A program made the translations under genes and the position numbers. Shown one piece after another: positions 53,618 to 62,042 of a DNA stretch of 64,000 nt. The notes under the pieces are model-generated. The model saw nothing but the letters and a program-made list of their open reading frames with translations. It did not search any database and was not told where the DNA came from. The number at the start of each line of letters is the position of its first letter. The stretch's first letter is position 1. Source of the stretch: Bacteroidales bacterium (GTDB lineage Bacteria > Bacteroidota > Bacteroidia > Bacteroidales > Muribaculaceae); assembly GCA_004557825.1 (NCBI GenBank), contig SFFL01000010.1, positions 1-64,000 on the forward strand. Reading direction: 5' to 3'.

Positions 53618-54016
53618 TTACTCATTGCGCCGGTGATAATCATACGTGATGCCCTGGCGCTCGATGGTGAGCGTACACTCATTGAAAGCGCGCACCGGAT
53701 AAGCCACACGGGGCGACACATGCCCCACCAGCCCCGGGTCGCCATCCTCGATGGTGATGCTGGTGGAATCATTCTCGATTACGAGAGAATCCTTATCGAA
53801 TTTCCACTTACCCGCAACAGAGTAAGTGAGATTGCCGGGGGAAATGGCGCGAAGCACCGACGTACGGTCGGCATTCAGCTCCATCAGCGGCGTAGTATCA
53901 GAAATTGCGGGAATGTAATATTTACCCACCATCTGCTTCTCCTCGTCGGAAAGCCCCCCGCAAGCCTGCAGAAGCACCGAGAGTGAAAGCGCACACAATA
54001 AAATAAATGATTTCAT
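53618..54016 (-). CDS. Lipocalin-like lipoprotein
   Basis: A 132 aa protein starting MKSFILLCALSLSVLLQACG, with the lipobox LQAC. The mature part has a beta-rich pattern (GKYYIPAISDTTPLMELNAD, YSVAGKWKFDKDSLVIENDS) resembling small lipocalin-like proteins of Bacteroidota. Function unknown. The frame is open to an ATG at 54049, but those 11 codons (MKSSVFMRSYQ) belong to a duplicated 27 bp segment, so I prefer the ATG at 54016. Confidence 0.8.
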   Translation of the reverse strand: MKSFILLCALSLSVLLQACGGLSDEEKQMVGKYYIPAISDTTPLMELNADRTSVLRAISPGNLTYSVAGKWKFDKDSLVIENDSTSITIEDGDPGLVGHVSPRVAYPVRAFNECTLTIERQGITYDYHRRNE

Positions 54017-54023
54017 CTGATAT

Positions 54024-54107
54024 GATCTCATAAAAACCGATGATTTCATCTAAGCTAAAACATACGATATCGACTGAACCGATCTCATAAAAACCGATGA
54101 TTTCATC
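54024..54107. repeat. 27 bp direct repeat upstream of the lipoprotein gene
   Basis: Exact copies lie at 54024-54050 and 54081-54107 (starting GATCTCATAAAAACCGATGA). On the minus strand each copy contains ATGAAATCATCGGTTTTTAT, an open start that resembles the beginning of the lipoprotein gene. Confidence 0.85.
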
Positions 54108-54253
54108 ACGATATGATATCGTGCCGCAAAGTTACAATCATCACCGTTTTTTTCCAAACGATTCCGCCGAAAAAATCACCCCTTCCACCTGAAGGCCAGG
54201 TTTAGGTCAGGTGTGAAATACCCGTTAGAGTTGGAAGAGAGCACGCGAGGGGA

Positions 54254-54994
54254 TTAGTCGGCCATAAGGCGGAGGACGGCGAGGGAGGAGGGCTCGGAGA
54301 AGGTGGGGAAGTGAATGTGGTAGTAGCGGAGGATGCGGTCGAGGGCGGTATTGCGCTCAAAGCGGCTGAAGCGGTAGCGCCCCAGATTGCGGGGAGTCAT
54401 CCGGCTGAGGCGGTTGGCGGCTGCCGACTCGTCGGGCGGAAGGAAATTGCGGTGCGCGGGGGGAAAGTGTCGGAAGATGCCGTCCTGCATATCCAGCACG
54501 CTGCCGGGTGTATATGTGTGCCAGTCAGGCTCGATGCCGAGGTAGTGCGACATCCTCACCAGAAACCACACGTGAAGGTTGCAGAGCTGGCGCACGGTCA
54601 GTACAGGCGCATCGGTGCCAATCCGCATCATCGAGAGCATATCCACCAGGAAGTTAAAGAGATGTTCGTCGGGACTTTGCTCGCGCAGCAGGCCGGTGAG
54701 CACATCGGCGATGAAGAGCGAGAGCGACGCCCGCAGCGGATCACCCGCCGAAGGGAGCGACAGCGGCCGCAGGTCGTGCACGGGATAGATTTCCCGGCCG
54801 GGACGTATGTCGGCCACACACTCGAAATGCCCCAGCGGCATCATCAGCGCGCGCATCCGCGAGGCCTGGCGCCCGTTGCCCGCAGGTACAAGCAGCGACA
54901 CCGGGCCATACTGACGGCTATAGGCCGTGAGTATGGAATTACGGTCGGAATACCTGACCGTACGCAGAGCCACACACTCAATCACCGTGTTCAT
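54254..54994 (-). CDS. recO: DNA repair protein RecO
   Basis: RecO anneals ssDNA and helps load RecA with RecR. The 246 aa protein has the N-terminal OB fold (IECVALRTVRYSDRNSILTA, YGPVSLLVPAGN) and a helical region with DVLTGLLREQSPDEHLFNFL, typical of the family. The C-terminus (ILRYYHIHFPTFSEPSSLAV) is the conserved end seen in Bacteroidota RecO. No zinc cysteines are present. ligA lies 50 bp upstream across a short tandem repeat. Confidence 0.92.
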   Translation of the reverse strand: MNTVIECVALRTVRYSDRNSILTAYSRQYGPVSLLVPAGNGRQASRMRALMMPLGHFECVADIRPGREIYPVHDLRPLSLPSAGDPLRASLSLFIADVLTGLLREQSPDEHLFNFLVDMLSMMRIGTDAPVLTVRQLCNLHVWFLVRMSHYLGIEPDWHTYTPGSVLDMQDGIFRHFPPAHRNFLPPDESAAANRLSRMTPRNLGRYRFSRFERNTALDRILRYYHIHFPTFSEPSSLAVLRLMAD

Positions 54995-55057
54995 TCAGCG
55001 AGCATTATATTCATTCAGCGAGCATTGCGTTCAGCAGGCATACTTCATTCAGTAGGC
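54991..55057. repeat. Short tandem repeat between ligA and recO
   Basis: TCATTCAGCGAGCATT is exact at 54991-55006 and 55011-55026 (20 bp period). Degenerate copies follow at about 55030 (TTCAGCAGGCAT) and 55044 (CATTCAGTAGGC). The array covers both the recO start codon and the last codons of ligA. Confidence 0.75.
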
Positions 55058-57066
55058 TCCGCTTCGCCCATCAGCGCGAGGAATTCATCCTCCGACATCA
55101 GCGGCACGCCAAGCGAATTGGCCTTCTCGCGCTTCGAGGGGCCCATATTGTCGCCGGCAAGCACGAAATCGGTTTTCTTTGAGATGCTTGAGGCATTCTT
55201 GCCTCCGGCGCGCTCAATCATCTCCTTATATTCATCGCGGCTATGGTGCTGGAACACACCGGAAATGACTATGGTTTTCCCGGCAAGACGGTCGCTGCGC
55301 CCCTCGTCGCTCTCCTCGGGCAACGACATCTGCAGCCCGGCCTGGCGCAGACGTTCCACGATAGAGCGGTTGAGCGGATTGGCGAAATATTCCACGATGC
55401 TCTCGGCGATACGCGGGCCGATATCCTTCACGGCAGCCAACTCGGCAGCGGATGCCGCCATAAGCCGGTCGATGTCGGGGAAAGCCTTTGCCACCTTTTT
55501 GGCCACGGTGTCGCCCACAAACGGGATTGACAGCGCATAAATCACGCGGTCGAAAGGCATCTGCTTCGACGCTTCAAGGCCGTCGAGCACCCTCTCGGCC
55601 GAACGCGGGCCGAAGCCGTCGAGCGTGAGGAGTTGGTCGCGGGTCAGGTCGTAGAGGTCGGCGATATTCTTCACCAGTCCGGTGGCAAACAGCTGCTGAG
55701 CCGTTTCCTCGCCGATGCCGTCGATATTCATCATCTTACGGCCTACGAAATGCTCCACACGGCCGGCAATCTGCGGAGGACAGCCGAATTTATTGGGGCA
55801 CTGCCAGGAGGCCTCACCCTCCACACGAATCAGCCGCGAGCCGCAAGCCGGGCAATGACTCACAAACTCTATCGGTTTGGCCCCGGGCTGACGGCCATTC
55901 TCATCCACGCCGGTAATCTTGGGGATAATCTCGCCCCCTTTCTCCACATAGAGCATATCGCCCTCGTGGATATCAAGCTGACGTACAATATCTTCGTTGT
56001 GGAGCGACGCGCGCTTCACCACCGTGCCCGACAGGAGTACCGGCTTCAGATTGGCCACGGGGGTAATAATGCCCATACGGCCCACCTCGAAGGATACGTA
56101 GCGCAACTTAGTGCAGGCTCTTTCGGCCGGGAATTTGTATGCTATGGCCCAGCGGGGCGACTTGGCGGTGAAACCCAGGTTGAGCTGCTGGCGGAGCGAA
56201 TTTACCTTGAACACCAGACCATCGGTAGCCACCGGAAGTTCGCGGCGCTCCTCGGCCCAGCGGTTGATGAAGGAATCCACCTCCTCCAGGCTGTGCAGCA
56301 GGGTCATTATCTCCGACACCTTGAAACCCCAGGAACGCGCCGCCATCATATTATCGTAATGATTATTTGCGGGAAGCTCCGGGCCAAGCAGATAATAGAA
56401 ATACGCGTCCAGACCGCGACGGGCCACCTCGCGCGAGTCGAGGGTCTTCAGTGTGCCGCTGGCGGCATTTCGCGGATTGGCAAAGAGCGGTTCCTCATTA
56501 AATTCGCGCTCTTTGTTGAGGCGCTCAAATTCCTTCCACGGCATCAGTATCTCACCGCGAATCTCAAACATATCGGGCCACCCGCTCCCCTGCAACTGCA
56601 ATGGTATGGAGCGGATTGTGCGGATATTATCGGTGACCACATCCCCCTTCTCACCGTCGCCACGTGTGACAGCGCGCACCAGACGCCCGTGCTCATAGAT
56701 AAGCGAGATGGAGGTACCGTCGTATTTCATTTCCCCTACCACATCAAACTGCTCGCCGCCAAGACCCGAGCGCACGCGCCCGAACCACTCGTCTACCTCA
56801 TCGATGCTGTAGGTATTGGCAAGCGACAGCATAGGATGGATATGCGCTGCCTGCTCGAAACCCTCGGCCAGGTCGGAGCCAACGCGATGCGTGGGCGAAT
56901 AGGGGTCGTCCATATCGGGATACTCCTTTTCCAGAGCTTCAAGCTCCTTCATAAGCATATCAAACTCCCGGTCGGAGATTTCGGGAGCGTTCAGCACATA
57001 ATAATTGTGATTATGGCGGTTAAGCTGTTCGCGCAGGTCAAGAATGCGCTGGCGTGGAGAATCCAT
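55045..57066 (-). CDS. ligA: NAD-dependent DNA ligase
   Basis: LigA seals nicks using NAD+. The 673 aa protein is complete: domain Ia with NYYVLNAPEISDREFD, the adenylated Lys in EMKYDGTSISL (K114), an OB fold, and a four-Cys zinc finger (CPACGSRLIRVEGEASWQCP and the CPP after it). Helix-hairpin-helix repeats (LLTLDGFGPRSAERVLDGLE, VKDIGPRIAESIVEYF) and a C-terminal BRCT domain (LAGKTIVISGVFQHHSRDEY) follow. The last codons fall in a tandem repeat. Confidence 0.98.
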   Translation of the reverse strand: MDSPRQRILDLREQLNRHNHNYYVLNAPEISDREFDMLMKELEALEKEYPDMDDPYSPTHRVGSDLAEGFEQAAHIHPMLSLANTYSIDEVDEWFGRVRSGLGGEQFDVVGEMKYDGTSISLIYEHGRLVRAVTRGDGEKGDVVTDNIRTIRSIPLQLQGSGWPDMFEIRGEILMPWKEFERLNKEREFNEEPLFANPRNAASGTLKTLDSREVARRGLDAYFYYLLGPELPANNHYDNMMAARSWGFKVSEIMTLLHSLEEVDSFINRWAEERRELPVATDGLVFKVNSLRQQLNLGFTAKSPRWAIAYKFPAERACTKLRYVSFEVGRMGIITPVANLKPVLLSGTVVKRASLHNEDIVRQLDIHEGDMLYVEKGGEIIPKITGVDENGRQPGAKPIEFVSHCPACGSRLIRVEGEASWQCPNKFGCPPQIAGRVEHFVGRKMMNIDGIGEETAQQLFATGLVKNIADLYDLTRDQLLTLDGFGPRSAERVLDGLEASKQMPFDRVIYALSIPFVGDTVAKKVAKAFPDIDRLMAASAAELAAVKDIGPRIAESIVEYFANPLNRSIVERLRQAGLQMSLPEESDEGRSDRLAGKTIVISGVFQHHSRDEYKEMIERAGGKNASSISKKTDFVLAGDNMGPSKREKANSLGVPLMSEDEFLALMGEAEPTE

Positions 57067-57100
57067 ATCGCGGTATATTTTTACAGATTTATCTTGGATA

Positions 57101-57136
57101 ATTCGTATAAGGCGTATAATTCTTATAAGTCTTATG
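57101..57136. repeat. 9 bp tandem repeat upstream of ligA
   Basis: Four successive 9-mers, ATTCGTATA, AGGCGTATA, ATTCTTATA and AGTCTTATG, fill the gap between ligA and the DUF5063 gene. The period equals that of the TTAGCTANN repeats elsewhere in the window, but the unit differs. Confidence 0.7.
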
Positions 57137-57150
57137 CGATTTATGGCGGG

Positions 57151-57645
57151 TTAATCCCGGAATTTCAGGTTGTTGAGCGCGCGGAATACCGAGCACAGCT
57201 CCTTCGACCAGTAGCCGCGGAATTCCTCGGCTACGCCATGCAGGGCCAGCGCCACGTTCTCGTCGGTGGCGTCGCGCACGGTGCTGATGAAATTGTAGAA
57301 CACCTGGAAGAGGTCGGCAAGTTTCTCGGAAATCGAGAACGCTACCGGCGTGTCGGAGTACTTCATATCCTCCTCAAACACATCGAGATATGTGTCGTCG
57401 GCGCCGATAAGCTGCTCCATATTGCGGCGCACGGCATCATAGTAGTCCTCATCAAGGGCCTGGTCGAGATATACATCCTCGTCGAGATACATATCAGGCT
57501 TGATATCGAAGGCAGAAATGTAGATACGCGGAATCACGCGCAGCATAGCGTCGATAAAATCTTCGCGCTCGGCTTCACGCGCGCCCTCCACGTGCTGGCA
57601 ATATTCGTTGCACAGACCTATGAAAGCTATAGTGTTTGTTTCCAT
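57151..57645 (-). CDS. DUF5063 domain protein
   Basis: A 164 aa acidic, helical protein (FIGLCNEYCQHVEGAREAER, IPRIYISAFDIKPDMYLDED, SEKLADLFQVFYNFISTVRD). It matches the Bacteroidota DUF5063 family by this pattern; the function is unknown. There is no signal peptide. It lies between nadD (24 bp upstream) and ligA on the same strand. Confidence 0.85.
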   Translation of the reverse strand: METNTIAFIGLCNEYCQHVEGAREAEREDFIDAMLRVIPRIYISAFDIKPDMYLDEDVYLDQALDEDYYDAVRRNMEQLIGADDTYLDVFEEDMKYSDTPVAFSISEKLADLFQVFYNFISTVRDATDENVALALHGVAEEFRGYWSKELCSVFRALNNLKFRD

Positions 57646-57669
57646 AATTGCTTAACTGTTAAATATATA

Positions 57670-58260
57670 CTACTTGTTGGTTACTTGTTTTGAGCCATAC
57701 ATACCGCGGGCGGCAATGTATCGCGCCACGGCATCCGGCAAAAGACCGGCTACCGGGCGCCCTTCCGCAATCATCGACCGCACCTGCGTGCTCGACACCG
57801 GCATCAGCGGCGCTTCAAGGGGCGTGAAACCGTTGCCGGCATCAGGCATCGGATATCCCGGACGGGGATACACAATCGGGACAAACTCCCGGCGAAGCTT
57901 CTCCGCATCGCGCCACCGGCTGAAGCAGGCGGCATTATCGGCGCCGATAATCAGCCGGAAACGTTCCCCGGGATACAGTTCCTGCAAGCGCTTCATCGTG
58001 TCGACGGTGTAGTTGGGGCGTGGCATCGACATCTCCACATCGCAGGGCATTAGCTCCGGATAGGGCGCGCAAGCCTCCCGGAGCATCTGCATCCGGTCGG
58101 TGTCGGCAGCAATGTCGGCCGCCCCGCTTTTGAGCGGATTCTGCGGCGACATCACCATCAGCACACGGTCAACAAGCCCGGAGGCCACGGCAGCCCGCGC
58201 CAGAGTTATGTGACCGTTGTGCACGGGATTGAATGACCCGCCGAAAACGCCTGTCGTCAT
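57670..58260 (-). CDS. nadD: Nicotinate-nucleotide adenylyltransferase
   Basis: NadD makes deamido-NAD from nicotinate mononucleotide. The 196 aa protein has GVFGGSFNPVHNGH with the catalytic HxGH at residues 14-17, and a C-terminal VSSTQVRSMIAEGRPVAGLL with the ISSTxIR-type motif. I chose the ATG at 58260; a TTG ten codons upstream is unlikely. It lies 44 bp downstream of gmk. Confidence 0.95.
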   Translation of the reverse strand: MTTGVFGGSFNPVHNGHITLARAAVASGLVDRVLMVMSPQNPLKSGAADIAADTDRMQMLREACAPYPELMPCDVEMSMPRPNYTVDTMKRLQELYPGERFRLIIGADNAACFSRWRDAEKLRREFVPIVYPRPGYPMPDAGNGFTPLEAPLMPVSSTQVRSMIAEGRPVAGLLPDAVARYIAARGMYGSKQVTNK

Positions 58261-58304
58261 ATCTGAACCGATTCGATAATAATTAAACAATTATCGAGCC
58301 GGAA

Positions 58305-58877
58305 TTATTTGTCGGCGATATAATCCGATATCAATTTCTCCACCTCGGCGATAGCCTTGGGCAGCTCATCGTTGGTCACTACGTGGTCGTAGCAATCCTT
58401 GAAGGTCAGCTCATAGGCCGCACGGTCGACGCGCACCTTTATGGCGTCGGCGTTGTCGCTGCCGCGCAGTTCCAGACGGTGCTGAAGCTCGGGGATGCTC
58501 GGAGGCTCGATGAAAATCGACATCGCACGGTCGCCGAACTGCTTTTTCACATTCACGCCGCCTTTCACGTCGATATCGAGAATCACATTGTGTCCCTGAG
58601 CCACACGGTTCTCAATCTCGCTGCGGAGGGTGCCATAGTAGCGGCCGGGGTAAACCTGTTCGTACTCCACGAATGCACCTTCGGATATCAGCTCGCGAAA
58701 TCTTTCATCGCTAAGGAAATGATAGTGCACGCCGTCAACTTCTCCGGCACGTGGTTTGCGGTTGGTGGCCGACACAGAGAACTGGATATCCAGGTCGCCA
58801 CGGTCCATTATGTCGCCGATAATCGTTGACTTGCCGCAGCCCGAAGGGGCAGAGATAATGATAAGTTTGCCTGACAT
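58305..58877 (-). CDS. gmk: Guanylate kinase
   Basis: Gmk phosphorylates GMP to GDP. The 190 aa protein has the P-loop SAPSGCGKSTIIGDIM near residue 9, the GMP-binding FSVSATNRKPRAGEVDGVHY and HNVILDIDVKGGVNVKKQF near residue 95. Length is standard. It is the first gene of the gmk-nadD-DUF5063-ligA-recO run. Confidence 0.97.
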   Translation of the reverse strand: MSGKLIIISAPSGCGKSTIIGDIMDRGDLDIQFSVSATNRKPRAGEVDGVHYHFLSDERFRELISEGAFVEYEQVYPGRYYGTLRSEIENRVAQGHNVILDIDVKGGVNVKKQFGDRAMSIFIEPPSIPELQHRLELRGSDNADAIKVRVDRAAYELTFKDCYDHVVTNDELPKAIAEVEKLISDYIADK

Positions 58878-58951
58878 ATTTTTTAAAAGGTACGAGTTAC
58901 GAGTTAAGAGGTACGAAGTGTGGAGAGGGAATTAGAAGTATGGAGAGGGAA

Positions 58952-60214
58952 TTAGGGGAGGGCGATTTTGCGGCCGGCGTGGAGATAGATGCCGGGGAGG
59001 GCAGGACGTCCGTCGGGGGCTGCCACCTCAATGCCCTGGAGGTTGAACCAGCGGGCATCTTCATCGGCAGGCTGCAGGTCGGCGCCAATCTGGTCAACGG
59101 CGCCGAGCGGAGTGCCGTAGGAGCAGAGAGCCTGAAGGGCGGTGCAGGCGCGACCATTGGTACTGTCGAAGAGGGGGGCGTTGTACCAGCCGGAGAGCGA
59201 GGTGCGGTAGGCGTTATACTCCGGCCACCACCAGATTATGCCGGTGACGTTGTCGTACTTCTTCACCACATCCACCACTGCCTGGGTGAGTTTCTTCTGA
59301 CCGGCATCGCTGTAGGGATAAGTTGCGGTGAAATCGAAGTTGCTTCCAGGCACAGCCCACTTGTATGGGTAGCCGAATTCCACCACCATCACTTCCTTGT
59401 CGGAGAAATTGGTCTGGAGGCTCTTCAAGCCGGTATCGAGCACACTGACGTTGCCGTGGAAGTAAGGGTAATAGCTTACACCTATAATATCATAGTCCAC
59501 TCCGAGGGTCTTCATCTGGTGGTAGAAATTGGTCTGCACATTGGGCTGAGAGATGCGCTCGGTGTGAATTACTATCTTGGCGTCGGGGCACACCTCGCGA
59601 CAAGCCTTTCCGGCCTGCTTGAGCAGAGTGCCGAAACGCTCCCAGTTGGCATTGTTGCCCATATAGCACTTCTTCAGCGAAGAAGCGGGAGCATCGTAGG
59701 CGCCCCAGAGCATACCATAGGAAATCTCATTGCCGGTGGCGATAAAGTCGGGCACCACACCCTCCTTCTTGAAGTTTTCGAGGACGCTCTTGGTATAATC
59801 GTAGATTTTCTGATAAAGCTGGTCATCGGTCAGATTCACCCACGACGCGGGCGTCCACTGCTTGGCAGGGTCGGCCCAGGTGTCGGAATAGTGGAAATCG
59901 AGCATCAGCGGGAGCTTCTTGGCCACCACCTCCTTGGCAATCGGGAGGATATATTCATAGCTCTGGCAGGCGTTGGGGTCGTTGTTGGGGAACCCGGCAG
60001 GGTCGACGAAGAGGCGCAGACGTATCAGATTCATACCCTGCGAAGCAAAATAGTCGAGCGCGTTGCCCTGAATGGCACCGCCATTGTAATCGAGATAAAC
60101 GGCTCCGGCCTTCTCATATTCCGGAAGCAGAGAAATATCGCCGCCGGCATAGCGGTCTTTAGCCGCAGATGCGAGCGTCGCGCAAGCAAATAAAAGAAAT
60201 AATACTTTTTTCAT
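58952..60214 (-). CDS. Secreted GH53 arabinogalactan endo-beta-1,4-galactanase
   Basis: GH53 enzymes cleave beta-1,4-galactan side chains of pectin. The 420 aa protein has a signal peptide (KKVLFLLFACATLASA), the family signature LDFHYSDTWADPAKQW near residue 105, the acid/base Glu in ATGNEISYGMLW near residue 170, and the nucleophile Glu in VMVVEFGYPYKW near residue 277. After the barrel come about 35 residues containing WFNLQGIEVAAPDGRPALPG, a short tail frequent in secreted Bacteroidota enzymes. No susC/susD genes are adjacent, so it is not part of an evident polysaccharide utilisation locus here. The ATG at 60214 is chosen because it begins the signal. Confidence 0.93.
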   Translation of the reverse strand: MKKVLFLLFACATLASAAKDRYAGGDISLLPEYEKAGAVYLDYNGGAIQGNALDYFASQGMNLIRLRLFVDPAGFPNNDPNACQSYEYILPIAKEVVAKKLPLMLDFHYSDTWADPAKQWTPASWVNLTDDQLYQKIYDYTKSVLENFKKEGVVPDFIATGNEISYGMLWGAYDAPASSLKKCYMGNNANWERFGTLLKQAGKACREVCPDAKIVIHTERISQPNVQTNFYHQMKTLGVDYDIIGVSYYPYFHGNVSVLDTGLKSLQTNFSDKEVMVVEFGYPYKWAVPGSNFDFTATYPYSDAGQKKLTQAVVDVVKKYDNVTGIIWWWPEYNAYRTSLSGWYNAPLFDSTNGRACTALQALCSYGTPLGAVDQIGADLQPADEDARWFNLQGIEVAAPDGRPALPGIYLHAGRKIALP

Positions 60215-60246
60215 ATCATTAGATTTTGGGGTAATCATCACTTATC

Positions 60247-60280
60247 TTAGCTATTTTAGCTATCTTAGCTACTTTAGCTA
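60247..60280. repeat. 9 bp tandem repeat (TTAGCTANN), intergenic
   Basis: TTAGCTA occurs at 60247, 60256, 60265 and 60274, period 9, between the GH53 and yicC genes. It is the same unit as inside dnaX at 38754-38778. Confidence 0.85.
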
Positions 60281-60318
60281 ATCAGATAACAATCAAGCGC
60301 CCCGGGAGGTTGGCGCCA

Positions 60319-61194
60319 TCAGAGCACATTGAGGACCTGCTCCTTGATTTGCTCCAGCTCATCCTTCATCTTCACCACGAGAATCTGCATATCGGCCTGA
60401 TTGCTCTTCGAGCCGAGAGTGTTGATTTCGCGACCCATCTCCTGGGCGATGAATCCGAGCTTCTTTCCCTGGCCGGCTTCGCCGTCGAGGGTTTCCAGGA
60501 AGTAGCGCAGATGCTGAGCCAGACGCTGCTTCTCCTCGTTGATGTCGAGCTTCTCGATGTAGAAAATCATCTCCTGCTCCAGGCGCCCCTTGTCGTACTC
60601 CACCTGCGGAATCGCCTTGAGCTGCTCTACAAGGCGTGTGCGGATTTTGGCCACACGGTCGGTTTCAAACCGGGGCACCTCATCGAGCAGTGCGGCGATG
60701 CGGGCGATGCGCACACGGAAGAACTCGTCGAGGCGGCGCCCCTCGGCGGCACGGTGCTCCGTCAGGTGCTCCACAGCCTCCTTCACGCACTGCAGCAGCG
60801 CTACCTGCTCGGCTTCGGGCGCTTCGGTGGGCGTCTCAGACTTAATCACGTCGGGCATACGCAGCAGCACCTGATACCAGTCGTCAGGCTCCGGGAGGCC
60901 TAAAGTGGCAGCCGCCCGACGTATCTGCTCCATATATCCGGCCATAGCCTCAACGTTGATGTGAGCCGACGTCTCGGCGCCGACAGCGTCGGCCCATGCC
61001 GTAAGCTCAGCTTTACCGCGCTCTAACAGAGGGGCGCACACATTGCGCACAGCGGCCTCAGCCTGCCGGTAGCCCGAAGGGAGCCGCAAAGTCAAATCAA
61101 GCTGCTTGGAGTTGACCGACTTGATTTCAACCGTAAACTTTTTAGTTGGGCACTCGACAGTGGCGCTGCCGAATCCGGTCATTGACAATATCAT
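60319..61194 (-). CDS. YicC family endoribonuclease-like protein
   Basis: A 291 aa protein that starts MILSMTGFGSATVECPTKKF and has VEIKSVNSKQLDLTLRLPSG and the C-terminal DUF1732 region (EEKQRLAQHLRYFLETLDGE, FIAQEMGREINTLGSKSNQA). In other bacteria YicC proteins are endoribonucleases that act on small RNAs. It is divergent from tsaB, with facing -7 elements 25 bp apart. Confidence 0.93.
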   Translation of the reverse strand: MILSMTGFGSATVECPTKKFTVEIKSVNSKQLDLTLRLPSGYRQAEAAVRNVCAPLLERGKAELTAWADAVGAETSAHINVEAMAGYMEQIRRAAATLGLPEPDDWYQVLLRMPDVIKSETPTEAPEAEQVALLQCVKEAVEHLTEHRAAEGRRLDEFFRVRIARIAALLDEVPRFETDRVAKIRTRLVEQLKAIPQVEYDKGRLEQEMIFYIEKLDINEEKQRLAQHLRYFLETLDGEAGQGKKLGFIAQEMGREINTLGSKSNQADMQILVVKMKDELEQIKEQVLNVL

Positions 61195-61228
61195 TAGTAG
61201 AGTTATGAACAGTGATTGTTTTTGTTTG

Positions 61229-61236
61229 CAAATTTA
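61229..61236 (-). promoter_or_regulatory. -7 element of yicC
   Basis: TAAATTTG on the minus strand matches TAnnTTTG, about 35 nt before the yicC ATG at 61194. Confidence 0.5.
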
Positions 61237-61260
61237 ACTTTTTTTGATGAGAAAATTTGC

Positions 61261-61268
61261 TAAATTTG
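61261..61268 (+). promoter_or_regulatory. -7 element of tsaB
   Basis: TAAATTTG matches TAnnTTTG. The ATG at 61301 lies 32 nt further, implying a leader of roughly 25 nt. The upstream T-rich tract has no TTTG at ideal spacing. Confidence 0.5.
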
Positions 61269-61300
61269 CAGAAAAAAATTGTGCCGATTCATCCGTTTTC

Positions 61301-62005
61301 ATGGCTACTATTATAAACATTGAGACATCCACTGCCGTATGCTCCGTAGCGCTCAGCTCCGAGGGCGCGGTTTTGCAGCATACCGAAGACTTTCACGGCC
61401 GCAATCACGCAGTGCTTCTGAGCGATTTTATAAAAGACGCCCTCGACTATATGGCCCGTCAGGAGCTGAAAGCCGACGCCGTGGCCGTGTCGCTCGGGCC
61501 GGGCAGCTACACCGGCCTGCGCATAGGGCTGAGCGAAGCCAAAGGGCTGGCCTACGCCCTCGACACCCCTCTGATAGGAGTACCCACGCTCGAACTTATG
61601 ACCACCGGGGTAATGTTCGCCCACGACGACCTGCCCGACGGATGCCTGTTTGCCCCGATGATCGACGCACGCCGTATGGAGGTCTACACCGCTGTCTACG
61701 ATCTGGCGCTGCAGCCGCTGAAGGCTCCCGCGCCGCTGATTCTCGACACCGACAGCTACAGCGAATTCCTGGCCGACAGTCCGGTGGCATTCTTCGGCGA
61801 CGGCAGCGGCAAAGCCCGCGACCTGCTCGGCGCCAACCCCAACGCCATTTTCATCGACGGAGTGAATCCGCTGGCCGTGGATATGGTGGCGCTGGCCGAG
61901 AGATCCTATCTGAAGCGCGATTTCATCGACACAGCCTACTCCACCCCTCTTTACCTTAAAGATTTTCAGGCCACGAAGCCGCGCAACCTTTTCGCCCAAT
62001 TATAA
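61301..62005 (+). CDS. tsaB: tRNA threonylcarbamoyladenosine biosynthesis protein TsaB
   Basis: TsaB is the non-catalytic partner of TsaD in t6A synthesis. The 234 aa protein has the ASKHA-type start IINIETSTAVCSVALSSEGA, the HGRNHAVLLSDFIKDAL segment and VSLGPGSYTGLRIGLSEAKG near residue 70. It ends TPLYLKDFQATKPRNLF. I chose the ATG at 61301, which follows a -7 element; the frame is open to 61244, but that part lies on top of the promoter. Confidence 0.95.
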   Translation: MATIINIETSTAVCSVALSSEGAVLQHTEDFHGRNHAVLLSDFIKDALDYMARQELKADAVAVSLGPGSYTGLRIGLSEAKGLAYALDTPLIGVPTLELMTTGVMFAHDDLPDGCLFAPMIDARRMEVYTAVYDLALQPLKAPAPLILDTDSYSEFLADSPVAFFGDGSGKARDLLGANPNAIFIDGVNPLAVDMVALAERSYLKRDFIDTAYSTPLYLKDFQATKPRNLFAQL

Positions 62006-62042
62006 ATTATAAATTTTAAATTCCCCCCTCCTTCGCAGCTAT

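Noticed and set aside
55633..57693. 686-codon open frame antisense to ligA and the DUF5063 gene
   Set aside because: It spans two well-recognised genes on the other strand and their gap, and has no recognisable domain.
58940..60193. 417-codon open frame antisense to the GH53 gene
   Set aside because: The GH53 motifs on the minus strand are unambiguous; the plus frame is a compositional shadow.
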